In this document: one piece after another, positions 53,126 to 62,153 of the stretch | Layout: every line of letters begins with the position of its first letter | Numbering within the stretch: the stretch's first letter is position 1 | Assembly: GCA_027491195.1 (NCBI GenBank) | Contig: JAIXWQ010000013.1 | Span: 1-64,000 of the forward strand | Source of the DNA: Cytophagaceae bacterium | GTDB taxonomy: Bacteria; Bacteroidota; Bacteroidia; Cytophagales; Spirosomataceae | DNA length: 64,000 nucleotides | Direction of reading: 5' to 3' | Position numbers and translations under genes: made by a program | The notes under the pieces: generated by a model | The model's input: the letters and a program-made list of their open reading frames with translations, nothing else | Database searches by the model: none | What the model was told of the DNA's origin: nothing

Positions 53126-54619
53126 TTAGTTTATAGTTTCTAGTAATTCTAAGGCTTTGCGGGTGGGTAATTCTTTGGTTTCAATGACCTTGTCAAGGAT
53201 TTGGACTTTTTGATCTTTGGTATTAAATGTAGGCCAAACCTCTAGGCCGGCTCCATTCGGATTACCAGTCTTAGTAAAGTTAACCCAATACGAGGACATT
53301 TTTTGGCTTAAAACCTGATCGATTGCTTCGAATGGACGATTCACTATTTGCAAATTTGCATAGGCATAAGGCACCTCGCCGGTATGAAATGCTCCGTATC
53401 GGGTAGATTCATCATAACCTGGTACAGCTCGGTTGAAGTTATATACATAAACGGGCGCTTTGCCTTGTAGATTTTGTGTCTTAGCCCAGGTATGGACTTG
53501 AACCCCAAAACTCTCATCGCGTCCTAAGTCCAAAGATCCATTCGGTCCATAAGCAGCTAAAACTTCAGCTCCTCGTGTTCCAAACCTCTTTTCTAATGTT
53601 GTTTTAAATACCACTGGTTCTGCTGCCTTTGCACTTAAACGATCTTCAGAATTCCAACCCACTAAGATGGGAACATCGTTTTGAAGTCCTTTGGAATAAA
53701 TTTCTGGCATAGCTAATGGTAAAACATAGCCGTCAGAATAAGGGGAAGCATTGCCACCTGCTTTCTGAATCGCATCTGCAGATAAGGCACGCAAATCCGC
53801 TAGTGATTTAGATCCTAACTTAGTCGCCCAGTCCAGGCCATTATTTTCTGCTTGAGCTTTAGTATTTGCCGGTCTTAATGGACTAGGAAGCATGCTGGCG
53901 CCACTTTCTGCAATAGCACCCTGAAAAAGACCTTTTGCTAAAGGGGAGGCACACAAGAAGTTCACGGCAAAAGCTCCAGCTGATTGACCCGCGATTGTTA
54001 CCTGATTAGGGTCGCCACCAAAAGCTGAAATATTTTCTTTTATCCATTTTAACGCCGCAATCATATCTAGTAGTGCATAATTTCCGGATGATCCATAGGC
54101 TGCCTCTGCACTCAATTCAGGATGTGCTAGAAACCCAAAGATGCCCACGCGGTAATTAATACTGACAAATACGATGTCTTTCTGGGCCATGTTTTCTCCG
54201 TCATAAATAGGGCAGGCGGCCCCGCCACTTCTGAATCCACCTCCATAAATGTATACTAATACTGCTTTTTTGCCTTGAGGTGATTTAGGAGCCCATACAT
54301 TGAGGTATAAACAATCTTCACTGATGGGTGATTCTGGAATGAGGAATTCAGAGGACCAAAAAGCAAAGGGTGTCGGTTTAGCTTGCATCGGGCTAGGTCC
54401 GAATGCTTTGGCTTCTTTAATGCCAGACCATGATTCCATAGGAACTGGAGCCTTCCAACGCAATTCACCCACAGGTGGTTTCGCAAAAGGAATACCTAGG
54501 AATTTTTGAATGTTAGTTTTCGGGTTAAAGGCTCCAGAAACGGTCCCTTTCGTTGTTTGAATTATCGCGTCCTGCGCATTTAAACTGTACGCAAATAAGA
54601 GGAGTAAGATTTTTTTCAT
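53126..54619 (-). CDS. Secreted type B carboxylesterase, third copy
   Basis: A 497-residue protein with a signal peptide ending LNAQ. It has LGIPFAKPPVGELRWKAPVP, EDCLYLNVWAP, YIYGGGFRSGG and nucleophile elbow GQSAGA. The catalytic His is probably in AFHTGEVPY. Its N-terminal third is closer to the esterase at 44240 (same FAKPPVGELRWKAPVP block) than to that at 45877. It follows the thioesterase gene by 2 bp and precedes the Ig-esterase gene by 11 bp. Confidence 0.9.
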   Translation of the reverse strand: MKKILLLLFAYSLNAQDAIIQTTKGTVSGAFNPKTNIQKFLGIPFAKPPVGELRWKAPVPMESWSGIKEAKAFGPSPMQAKPTPFAFWSSEFLIPESPISEDCLYLNVWAPKSPQGKKAVLVYIYGGGFRSGGAACPIYDGENMAQKDIVFVSINYRVGIFGFLAHPELSAEAAYGSSGNYALLDMIAALKWIKENISAFGGDPNQVTIAGQSAGAFAVNFLCASPLAKGLFQGAIAESGASMLPSPLRPANTKAQAENNGLDWATKLGSKSLADLRALSADAIQKAGGNASPYSDGYVLPLAMPEIYSKGLQNDVPILVGWNSEDRLSAKAAEPVVFKTTLEKRFGTRGAEVLAAYGPNGSLDLGRDESFGVQVHTWAKTQNLQGKAPVYVYNFNRAVPGYDESTRYGAFHTGEVPYAYANLQIVNRPFEAIDQVLSQKMSSYWVNFTKTGNPNGAGLEVWPTFNTKDQKVQILDKVIETKELPTRKALELLETIN

Positions 54620-54621
54620 GC

Positions 54622-55170
54622 TTAATAAGTCAATTCACATTTCTCTCCATCGCACATCTTTCGAATGTCGCCGGAGTAGATGTTTTTTAGGTCTGATTTT
54701 AATAGTTCGCGTTTTTCTAGGGATAATTTACGCAGTAGTTTGCCCTCTGCGAAGCGACGGGTTTGGGTTTCATTTTCTAAAATGAGGCCAGGGACTTCGG
54801 TTAGGGCACCGTCGTCGTTCTTTGCTGCCATAGTGAAGTAGCAAGAATTAGTGTGGGTGACTACCCCCGTTTTAGGCTTTAGTGATTCGATGCGCATGCC
54901 GATGATCATGGTGGTTCTGCCCACATAGTTAACGGAGGCTTTGATGGAAACTAGGTCACCTACTTCCACTGGGTTGAAGAATTCAACGCCTTCCACTGCA
55001 ACAGTTACGCAATAGTTGCCGCTGTGTTTTGCTGCGCAGACATAGGCGACTTTGTCCATTAGGGAAAGGAGAGTGCCCCCGTGAATTTTGCCGCTAAAGT
55101 TAGCGAAGGCGGGGATCATTAATTCGGTGATAGTGGTCTCTGAATCGGAGACTTTCTTAGGGCTCAGCAT
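54622..55170 (-). CDS. Acyl-CoA thioesterase (hotdog fold, YciA-like)
   Basis: A 182-residue cytoplasmic hotdog protein. NFSGKIHGGTLLSLMDKVAYVCAAKHSG carries the family's HGGxLL motif, and EFFNPVEVGDLVSIKASVNYVGRTTM follows. It releases CoA from acyl-CoA. The C-terminal 45 residues are charged and end with cysteines (KMCDGEKCELTY), which is unusual. It heads the operon with two secreted esterases, so acyl groups freed outside may be handled with its help (inference). Confidence 0.9.
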   Translation of the reverse strand: MLSPKKVSDSETTITELMIPAFANFSGKIHGGTLLSLMDKVAYVCAAKHSGNYCVTVAVEGVEFFNPVEVGDLVSIKASVNYVGRTTMIIGMRIESLKPKTGVVTHTNSCYFTMAAKNDDGALTEVPGLILENETQTRRFAEGKLLRKLSLEKRELLKSDLKNIYSGDIRKMCDGEKCELTY

Positions 55171-55218
55171 AGTACATGTTTAACTATCACTAAGCTAGCT
55201 AAATTTTGGCCATAAAAA

Positions 55219-55244
55219 AAGGGGATGATCGATGACCACCCCCT
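55219..55244 (-). terminator. Terminator of the crtY-blh-rhodopsin operon
   Basis: On the minus strand a GGGG...CCCC stem with wobble pairs extends to about 10 bp and is followed by a run of seven T, just after the rhodopsin stop codon. Confidence 0.75.
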
Positions 55245-55261
55245 TCTTCAACCCCTGATAA

Positions 55262-55987
55262 TTATTTTGCTTCAGCAGCTGTAGCTCCTTTAGCGATAGA
55301 GTAAACAACTAAACCGAAACCGATTTTGTTTACTGCATCCGCAATATTGTAAGCTAAGTCGATGTTTCCTGAGAAACCTGATAACAAGTTACCTGGTAAC
55401 ATCATGTAGCCTACTGGATAGATTGCCCAGCCTACTAATGTGAACCAACGCATTACTTTGAAACCTGATTGTACTCCAGCGTTTGTAGACGCAGCAGCTA
55501 ACTTAGAAGCCTCACCCATGTAGATTTCATAGATGATGATTGCCCAACCTAAAGTAGAGATGATACCCCACATTACGTTTTGCGCTGGTACTACAGCCTC
55601 TCCGATGTAACCTGCTACTAGCATAACTACTGAACCGAAGATTAAACGTGATAACATTCCTGTCTTAGCACCTGCTGGCTTTAAGATCAAGAAGTATTCA
55701 ATACACATCAAAGGAACAGTTAACGTCCAGTCGATGTAACGGAATTGTGTAGGAGACTCATGTGTGTCTAACCATACACCGCGCATGTAGAAATAATGCA
55801 CTGCCGCAATAAATGTAATTAAAGCAGAAATCAATAAAGATGTTTTCCACTTGTCGTTCACTGTGCCTCTCTCAACGATGAAGAAGATAGATGCAGCAAG
55901 CATCGACATGTACCCTGTAAAGAAGGTGAAGCCGATGTAATCTCCGGCAGCTAGGGTGCCGTTCAATAAAATGTTTAATGTTTCCAT
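55262..55987 (-). CDS. Proteorhodopsin-type light-driven proton pump
   Basis: A 241-residue seven-helix rhodopsin. Helix C reads RYIDWTLTVPLMCIEYF: Asp86 (proton acceptor), Thr90 and Glu97 (donor) give the DTE motif of a proton pump. Met94 holds the spectral-tuning site, as in green-absorbing flavobacterial pumps. His64 pairs with Asp86, and Lys221 in ADAVNKIGF binds retinal. Gly141, in WGIISTLGW of helix E, aligns by eye with the antenna-window glycine of xanthorhodopsin. It is the third gene after crtY and blh, with a 104-bp AT-rich gap that may add its own promoter. Confidence 0.95.
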   Translation of the reverse strand: METLNILLNGTLAAGDYIGFTFFTGYMSMLAASIFFIVERGTVNDKWKTSLLISALITFIAAVHYFYMRGVWLDTHESPTQFRYIDWTLTVPLMCIEYFLILKPAGAKTGMLSRLIFGSVVMLVAGYIGEAVVPAQNVMWGIISTLGWAIIIYEIYMGEASKLAAASTNAGVQSGFKVMRWFTLVGWAIYPVGYMMLPGNLLSGFSGNIDLAYNIADAVNKIGFGLVVYSIAKGATAAEAK

Positions 55988-56091
55988 AAATGATAATGAT
56001 TTAAAGTGATACTGTTTAAACTGATGATGTCGGCAATTGTTTCAAATATTGTAAAAAAAATTTAAAAAAAAATAAAAATTATACAATATGT

Positions 56092-56934
56092 TTAATTTGG
56101 GCGTTTTATTAATTTATGCATAAGTACAAAATGGGGTAGTGTCAGTAAGGATAAGAAAATAAAAATCGGATATATTTTTAAGTCTTTGAATATCAAAATA
56201 ATATAGGCCAAACCAATAAAAAGCGCCCCCAATGTGAAGGGGAGAAGCTTTTTGTATAATTCTAAGAAATTGAGCTCAAGTCGATTTTGCATGCCTTTGA
56301 AACTGTAGACGGCGTGGCAACAGGAGAAATAACAGATAAATGCGGGTATAAGTGGCAAGAAATATCCGGCCGCTAAAGTGAAAAAAGTATTTAAAAAAGG
56401 AGTAAAATTTTTCTTTTCAAATCCGAGCAAAAGAAAAAATACACTCAAAAAGAGAATTCCCGGAGATAGATTTTTTACAACCGGCACTCCCATCGAGCTA
56501 ATAATTCCTGTTACCTCTGGCCAGTGACTGACTAAAATAAAACTCAAAATGCCTGTGCCCAGACTGACGGTTCTAGCGAGTTGAAGCCAAGTGTTTTTCT
56601 GATTAATGGGAGAAAGATCTTCCATATCGCCAAAATGAAAGACACTTATCCCTATAAAAATGATGAATGATATCGTAGGAGATAGGTACCAAAGCAATCC
56701 ATAAGCGAGCATTATGCCTAGGTAAAAGCTGATAAAGGGTTTTAAATGAAACGTTAGATTTTCTCTGGCGGCGATCTTTTTAGCAATTAAATGATCTCCA
56801 GCACCATGTGGAATCCCGGTCGCAAAAAGTAAAATACCAGCAATGATGTAATCTATGTTTGTCTCCCAAGGTCCGAAAACTTGGTAACAAAGCATATAAA
56901 CTGCTGTAATGATGGCCCCCAGGTAGTTTTTCAT
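56092..56934 (-). CDS. blh: Brp/Blh beta-carotene 15,15'-dioxygenase
   Basis: A 280-residue membrane protein with about eight helices. Conserved His clusters typical of Brp/Blh enzymes are visible: GIPHGAGDH near residue 42, SVFHFGDMED, CCHAVYSFKGM and LPHFVLMH. It splits beta-carotene into two retinals, the rhodopsin chromophore. Its start overlaps the crtY stop (ATGA), so supply of beta-carotene and its cleavage are coupled. The rhodopsin gene follows. Confidence 0.93.
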   Translation of the reverse strand: MKNYLGAIITAVYMLCYQVFGPWETNIDYIIAGILLFATGIPHGAGDHLIAKKIAARENLTFHLKPFISFYLGIMLAYGLLWYLSPTISFIIFIGISVFHFGDMEDLSPINQKNTWLQLARTVSLGTGILSFILVSHWPEVTGIISSMGVPVVKNLSPGILFLSVFFLLLGFEKKNFTPFLNTFFTLAAGYFLPLIPAFICYFSCCHAVYSFKGMQNRLELNFLELYKKLLPFTLGALFIGLAYIILIFKDLKIYPIFIFLSLLTLPHFVLMHKLIKRPN

Positions 56935-58034
56935 CGGATCAAGTGTTTAATGAAAAGGGGAATGTCGAGTTGTGCTAGCAATTTCACCTCTTGCGCTATG
57001 GTTGTTTTATCATCTAAAAAGCGCAGAATATCTTTTTTAGGTACACGAGTAAATAAACGATCCATCACCCCCGGGATTTTATGCATCTCATTTTGCATGA
57101 TTTTTAGGAGCATTTTGTCGTAAAACCGGAAGCGTTTTGGCGTTTTTTTGCGGGTGCCTTGTGCCCTATATATGGCATCTTGATGCATTCTTGTAAATGC
57201 GTAGCCTGTGGATGGCTTCATGTTTCCGGAGGCAGCCCCTATTTTGAAGACCTTTCCCTCTTTTTCTTCCGAGCTAAATCCCATCGGGATGGTACCCTTT
57301 TCCTCTGAAATTATATTAAATGATTTTTGAGGAAAATGCGATGCCAAATATTTTTGCCAAATCCCCTCGTAAGTCTCCTTATCATAGGATGCAGCCGTGA
57401 ATACGGTCGTTTCTATCAATGCTTTAGTCGAGCTGAAGGGAAGTATATAGTGGAAAACAGCCATTTCTTTTGTTGAAAAATCTAAACTGAAATCCATGAG
57501 GGTGATAAAGGAATCATCTACGATGGGTTCATCAAATTCGATGAACTTGCCACTGAAATGTTGGAATATAGATCCTTTTGTGGGTGTGGGCCTAGAGTCT
57601 GCTATTTTTTTTGCTTGGTATTGAGTGCCATCTTCACAAAGGATGGTCTGAAGATCTTCCCCTTCTTGAATGTCTTTTGCTCGTAGTTGAATATGCGTTA
57701 TATTCGATTTACCAGGGATAAATTGCTCGAAAAAGAAGTTGAAAAATCGCTCGGATGAAATATAGTTATAGCTCAAAGGAGCTATTTCTGATTGTATCGT
57801 TTTGCCGCGGCTTGATCGATAGGTCATGTTTTTCCAGGACTTTTCGACAAGAAAAGGAAAAGAGGAAGAGGTATGATCTTCCCAAAAACACCAACTCTTC
57901 TGAGATCGATCCCCTGAGTCAAGTAATAAAATTTTCTTTTTTCCAGAAGGATCAGCTTGAACTAATTCATATAAAAGCTGCAATCCTGACGCTCCAGCAC
58001 CTATAATCGCAATATCGTATACAAGTGTGGCCAT
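56931..58034 (-). CDS. crtY: Lycopene beta-cyclase
   Basis: A 367-residue FAD-dependent cyclase: dinucleotide motif IIGAGASGLQLL, KSWCFWEDH (the CFWE motif), FHYILPFSSTKALIETTVF, GTIPMG and ASGNMKPSTGYAFTRM. It closes both ends of lycopene to give beta-carotene, the substrate of the next enzyme. The ATG at 58034 is chosen over a TTG one codon earlier. It heads the crtY-blh-rhodopsin operon; earlier carotenoid genes are not in this window. Confidence 0.93.
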   Translation of the reverse strand: MATLVYDIAIIGAGASGLQLLYELVQADPSGKKKILLLDSGDRSQKSWCFWEDHTSSSFPFLVEKSWKNMTYRSSRGKTIQSEIAPLSYNYISSERFFNFFFEQFIPGKSNITHIQLRAKDIQEGEDLQTILCEDGTQYQAKKIADSRPTPTKGSIFQHFSGKFIEFDEPIVDDSFITLMDFSLDFSTKEMAVFHYILPFSSTKALIETTVFTAASYDKETYEGIWQKYLASHFPQKSFNIISEEKGTIPMGFSSEEKEGKVFKIGAASGNMKPSTGYAFTRMHQDAIYRAQGTRKKTPKRFRFYDKMLLKIMQNEMHKIPGVMDRLFTRVPKKDILRFLDDKTTIAQEVKLLAQLDIPLFIKHLIR

Positions 58035-58097
58035 CAATATAATTATTGAAATAAATAATTGTATTTATTAAACCGCAAACTACAGAATTTGTTTCAC

Positions 58098-58289
58098 TTA
58101 TTTAAATCGTGCGGCATCGATGACTAGACAAAGGCCTGCCTGAAAGACAATCAATGCGCCTGTTCCATAGAGGAACCAGTCGCCTCCCTGCAATTTAGTG
58201 ATACCTGCGTCGATTGCAAGTGAAAGCCCACTTCCTGTTAGAATGAGGCCTGAGGTGGCTTGAATGACCCAACGTGTTTTATTTTGCAT
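58098..58289 (-). CDS. Small two-helix membrane protein
   Basis: A 63-residue protein with two hydrophobic helices (GLILTGSGLSLAIDAGI and LYGTGALIVFQAGLCLVIDA), each ending in a short acidic motif. The family was not recognised. It overlaps the upstream xylanase gene by 11 bp and lies 63 bp before crtY on the same strand. It may therefore link the xylanase and pigment operons transcriptionally, although an AT-rich gap separates it from crtY. Confidence 0.6.
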   Translation of the reverse strand: MQNKTRWVIQATSGLILTGSGLSLAIDAGITKLQGGDWFLYGTGALIVFQAGLCLVIDAARFK

Positions 58290-59301
58290 GTGGTAAATAG
58301 TTTAATAGGGAATTGTAAGCTGGTTTTCTCTTATAGTCATCATCGAACAAAAGCGGGTATTCTTTCGGTCTCTTGAAATAACCACGTAGCCACGAATCTT
58401 TGTCCGAAATATTCCAAAAAGTAATGCCATATTGCTGTGCAGCAGGAATCATCATGTAAGACTTGAATACGAAGTTAAATTGTTCAGCTTGCGCATAGGC
58501 TACTTTCTCCTCATAAACAAAGTCCGGATTGTTCTTCGGATTTACCGCAATATCTAGTTCTGAAAGGTGGATTTTTAAGCCAGTTGCTACGGATTTATCG
58601 AGCACCTCTTGCAACTCATTTCGCTTCGAATCCACATTAATATGCATCTGTAATCCCAATCCATGGATAGGAATCCCGCGACGTTTCAGATCGGATACGA
58701 GGTCGAGAATAGCTTGCATTTTCTTTGGTTTTCCATCTTGTCCATAGTCATTGTAAAATAGAATCGCATCTGGATCTGCCTCATGGGCCCATTGGAAACT
58801 TTTGGCGATATAATCGGGAATATGATCAGCCCATAGAGAAGGACGCAAACTTCCGTCGTCCAAGAATGACTCATTCACCACATCCCATCCAGCCATCTTG
58901 CCTTTATAATGCGATGCAACCGTTTGAATGTGTTTTTTTAATAGCTCTTCCCAGGCTTGCTGATCGCCTTGAAAGTCCTTCATCCATTGTGGTACCTGAT
59001 TATGCCAAACCAAGGTATGCCCATGCATCCTTTTTCCAGTCACTGCTGCAAAGGCCACAATCTCATCTCCTTTAGAGAAATCAAATCGATCTGCCGACGG
59101 ATGAATCAACATCATTTTCATGTGATTTTCTGCGGTTAGGCTCGTCCATTCCTCTTTTGCAATGTTGTGATAAGCCTCATTCTCGTTCAGCATTCGTGGA
59201 TTAACGGAAGCTCCTAAAGGAAATTTTACTATATTTTTTAGATAAGTATCTTGCGCGGAAAGGCAATAGGAAAGGCCTAATAGTAAGGTAATTAATTTCA
59301 T
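58279..59301 (-). CDS. GH10 endo-1,4-beta-xylanase
   Basis: About 340 residues starting MKLITLL with a signal peptide ending SAQ. It is a family 10 glycoside hydrolase: ENHMKMMLIHPSADRFDF, GHTLVWHNQVPQWM, acid/base Glu in GWDVVNES and nucleophile Glu in IHLSELDIAV, with NISDKDSWLRGYF near the C terminus. It hydrolyses xylan backbones. The longer frame to 59343 is rejected because the signal peptide begins at MKLIT. It is divergent from the hydrolase at 59362. Confidence 0.93.
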   Translation of the reverse strand: MKLITLLLGLSYCLSAQDTYLKNIVKFPLGASVNPRMLNENEAYHNIAKEEWTSLTAENHMKMMLIHPSADRFDFSKGDEIVAFAAVTGKRMHGHTLVWHNQVPQWMKDFQGDQQAWEELLKKHIQTVASHYKGKMAGWDVVNESFLDDGSLRPSLWADHIPDYIAKSFQWAHEADPDAILFYNDYGQDGKPKKMQAILDLVSDLKRRGIPIHGLGLQMHINVDSKRNELQEVLDKSVATGLKIHLSELDIAVNPKNNPDFVYEEKVAYAQAEQFNFVFKSYMMIPAAQQYGITFWNISDKDSWLRGYFKRPKEYPLLFDDDYKRKPAYNSLLNYLPHAK

Positions 59302-59361
59302 AGAATGGAGGTTTAGTTTTACAAAATAGCTAAATTGTTTCATTAAACTATCCTTATTACT

Positions 59362-60240
59362 ATGAAACGAATTCTCTTATTTCTCCTTCTTTCTACATTC
59401 TTAGTAAATGCCCAAATTCCTTATGGATCAAATCCGAAAGTGGGTAAGCGCATTCAAGTAGGTGATATTTCGATGTATTATGAAATTTACGGTAAGGGCG
59501 AGCCTTTAATTCTATTACATGGCGGCTTTGGTTCCTCTGAAATGATGGGAGGGATGATCGCAGCATTTTCTAAAAAATACCAAGTCATTGCAGTCGATTC
59601 TCGTTCACAAGGCAGAACTACAGATAGTGATGAAAAGGAATTGAGTTATGCTCAAATGGCTTTAGATGTGAATGGTTTTATGGATTTATTGCACATCAAA
59701 AAAGCGAAATTCGTGGGGTGGAGTGATGGGGGAGATATTGCCTTAGAGTTAGCTTTGATTCATCCGGAGAAGATCACGAAAGCGGTCATCATGGGAGCTA
59801 ACTTTTTAGGAGAATCCAAAGGGGTATTTTTAGGAATAGATACCACCTGGAAAATGGACGCCAAGGATCCTCTTTTTGCGAAAACTAAACCGGAGCTTGT
59901 CAAGTATTTTTCTACTTATGAGCGTTTAGCTCCTGACAAAAAGAAAATCGAATCTTCTAGAAAGAAGGTGTCTGATAATGCATTTAAGAATCCCAATATT
60001 ACATTGGCACAATTAAAGTCCATCCAAGTGCCATTTTTAGTGATGGCTGGGGACCACGATATGTTTACTTTAGAACATACCATTGCCATGTATCAAAATC
60101 TACCACAGGCATCACTTTATATAGTTCCAGATGCAACTCACATTTCACCATTTGAAGAACCAGAGCTAGTGCATGCTGAGATTTTACGGTATTTAGGAAA
60201 GCCTTACAGAAGGTTAGATGCGTTTTATTTTTGGAGATAA
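59362..60240 (+). CDS. Secreted alpha/beta hydrolase, paralogue of 5608
   Basis: A 292-residue protein with a signal peptide ending VNAQ. The mature start IPYGSNPKVGKRIQVGDISMYYEIYGKGEPLILLHGG parallels the protein at 5608. It has nucleophile elbow GWSDGG, acid in GDHDMFT and His in ATHISPF. It is probably an esterase in the periplasm. It ends at a strong terminator. Its upstream region lacks the palindrome found before its paralogue, so the two are probably under different control. Confidence 0.88.
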   Translation: MKRILLFLLLSTFLVNAQIPYGSNPKVGKRIQVGDISMYYEIYGKGEPLILLHGGFGSSEMMGGMIAAFSKKYQVIAVDSRSQGRTTDSDEKELSYAQMALDVNGFMDLLHIKKAKFVGWSDGGDIALELALIHPEKITKAVIMGANFLGESKGVFLGIDTTWKMDAKDPLFAKTKPELVKYFSTYERLAPDKKKIESSRKKVSDNAFKNPNITLAQLKSIQVPFLVMAGDHDMFTLEHTIAMYQNLPQASLYIVPDATHISPFEEPELVHAEILRYLGKPYRRLDAFYFWR

Positions 60241-60272
60241 AAGAAGGCCACCACTCAGGGGTGGCCTTCTTT
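60241..60272. terminator. Terminator between convergent hydrolase genes
   Basis: AAGAAGGCCACC pairs with GGTGGCCTTCTT (12 bp), with T tracts on both strands. Confidence 0.88.
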
Positions 60273-60286
60273 AAGTATAATGGATA

Positions 60287-61291
60287 TTATTCCCCATTCA
60301 CCTTCCTGATGAACGATATAACGCCATTCATGTAGGTTTTTTGGTCATCCCACATCGCCAGGTGACTGCCATTTGGACAATAGAGGTAAGATCCGTTTTG
60401 AACCATTTTGCTTTGTTCTTCCATCGCCTTCGGGTCCATGGTATCGTGTTTTGCACCGATCATCAGGGTAGGAACAGTGATTTCTTTTAAGCGATTTTTT
60501 ATATCCCATTTTTCCAAAAGTCCACTAATTCCAAATTCACTCGGTCCCTGCATGCGGACGTAGATAGAGCTGTTGCCGTGTTTAAATGATCGATTTATAG
60601 CATCAGGCCATTCTTTTAAGCGGCAAATATGTTCGTGGTAAAAGTTAGGAATTAAGAGTTCCATGTAGCGTGGATTATTGAAATCCTTCTTCGCCTCGAT
60701 GGCTCTAACCTCCGCTAAAACTTTTGGATCCATTTGCTTCGCCAATACCTCCTCGGCATATTTTCCATATTCCGGCGCACTTGCTACCATGTTAGAGACT
60801 AAAAGTCCCTTCATATTTTTCTGGTATTTCAGCGCGTATTCCATGCCCAAAATGCCACCCCAAGAATTTCCGATGATGTAAAAGTTAGTCGAATCTGCAC
60901 CTATTGCTTTGCGAACTTGTTCCACTTCCTCTACAAAACGCTCCGTTTTCCATAAAGTGGAATCCGTCGGTTGATCACTGTAATACGAGCCCAGTTGATC
61001 GTATTCGTAGAATTCGAAGCCCTCTCTTTGGAAGAAAGTCTCAAAACATTCCATGTATTCATGCGTCATGGCTGGGCCGCCGTGTAATAAGAGAATTTTG
61101 ATTTTAGGATTAGTCCCAAAACGCTTCGTCCACACCTTAAACGTCCCAGAAGGCGTCTGAATGGGAATCATCTTCACGCCGGCCGCTTCGATACTATCTG
61201 GATAGGTGAAGTAAGTAGTCGCCGAATCTGTGCTTTTCGTGCAGGCAGACAGGGTGAAAATGGAGAAGGCGAGGAGAAGGAGTTTGTTCAT
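60287..61291 (-). CDS. Proline iminopeptidase-like lipoprotein
   Basis: A 334-residue alpha/beta hydrolase with lipobox LSAC (Cys about 17), so membrane anchored. It has LLLHGGPAMTHEY, DQLGSYYSDQP (as in DQRGxGxS of the S33 family), nucleophile elbow GNSWGG, acid in GAKHDTMD and His in NGSHLAMWD. The S33 family removes N-terminal proline or other residues from peptides. It is a single gene and is convergent with the hydrolase at 59362. Confidence 0.87.
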   Translation of the reverse strand: MNKLLLLAFSIFTLSACTKSTDSATTYFTYPDSIEAAGVKMIPIQTPSGTFKVWTKRFGTNPKIKILLLHGGPAMTHEYMECFETFFQREGFEFYEYDQLGSYYSDQPTDSTLWKTERFVEEVEQVRKAIGADSTNFYIIGNSWGGILGMEYALKYQKNMKGLLVSNMVASAPEYGKYAEEVLAKQMDPKVLAEVRAIEAKKDFNNPRYMELLIPNFYHEHICRLKEWPDAINRSFKHGNSSIYVRMQGPSEFGISGLLEKWDIKNRLKEITVPTLMIGAKHDTMDPKAMEEQSKMVQNGSYLYCPNGSHLAMWDDQKTYMNGVISFIRKVNGE

Positions 61292-61368
61292 CGTTTTTTT
61301 GTTTAAACATACGATAAATACATGAAAATTGTATTAAGTGAATAAACTTCCATAGGTAGGTATATAAA

Positions 61369-61400
61369 AAGGTTGACCCGCTAAAACGTGGGTCAACCTT
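61369..61400 (-). terminator. Terminator after the barrel-like secreted protein
   Basis: AAGGTTGACCC pairs perfectly with GGGTCAACCTT (11 bp). On the minus strand it is followed by a T-rich tract. Confidence 0.85.
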
Positions 61401-61414
61401 CAAAAGAAAATAAA

Positions 61415-62140
61415 TTATTTAGAACTCAAATCCGACTGAACCGTCATGTACATAATGTCATTTTCTACAACGAATGAACGCATGATAGCCATGTCTTTTT
61501 CGTAGGCTCCTTTGCCATAAATTTCATCAAATGTTTCCTTAAGTTTAGAGGCTTCGTCTAATTCTTTCCAGCCTGTAGGAAGGCGGCGGGAGAAAATCAG
61601 GCGATTAGCTCCCGAGGTAGTATAGGTCGCAATTTTGAACCCTAATTTATCCCATACCTTAGGTAGGCGCTTGATGACATCCCAAAACTCTTGAGATGGA
61701 GCATATTTAATCGTCAGCACATTGAAACGAAATTTATCTGTTGATTCTTTCATGGCGCTGTTGCTATATTCCGCTCTGTAGCTAATAATATCGCCTGCTG
61801 AAACGCCTTCGAGGTGGGGTGATACCTTTACGTAAAAATCGTTAGCTGCCTCAGAGTTAGCTGTAGGGCCGTTTAGTACATCTCGTTCTGCCCAAGAAAG
61901 ACCAAAGTTATAAGTGGCCATTACTTCATTGTGGTGGCTTCCTCCTGTGACATTACTGATCGTCCAAGCGGAGGGCTCGCCTGCTTTTCTGAATTTTGCG
62001 GTGTGATTTTTAAGCGCTTCATTAAAAGCCGAACGGTGGCCTGTTTTTACTTTGTAAAATTGAATGTTGGCTGTTTTGGCTTGTCCATAGCTGTTCGAAA
62101 CAAATAAGGACAGGGCAAGAAGTAGAAGGATTTTTTTCAT
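61415..62140 (-). CDS. Secreted protein with two possible dimeric alpha-beta barrel domains
   Basis: A 241-residue protein with a signal peptide ending SYGQ. Two halves begin IQFYKVKTGHRSAFNEALKNH and VLTIKYAPSQEFWDVIKRLP, like NIPSNAP or antibiotic-monooxygenase-type dimeric alpha-beta barrels, but no catalytic motif stands out. It may bind a small ligand in the periplasm. It is divergent from the membrane AraC regulator at 62274, with a 10-bp inverted repeat between, so it is its likely target. Confidence 0.65.
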   Translation of the reverse strand: MKKILLLLALSLFVSNSYGQAKTANIQFYKVKTGHRSAFNEALKNHTAKFRKAGEPSAWTISNVTGGSHHNEVMATYNFGLSWAERDVLNGPTANSEAANDFYVKVSPHLEGVSAGDIISYRAEYSNSAMKESTDKFRFNVLTIKYAPSQEFWDVIKRLPKVWDKLGFKIATYTTSGANRLIFSRRLPTGWKELDEASKLKETFDEIYGKGAYEKDMAIMRSFVVENDIMYMTVQSDLSSK

Positions 62141-62153
62141 GATTTGATATTAT

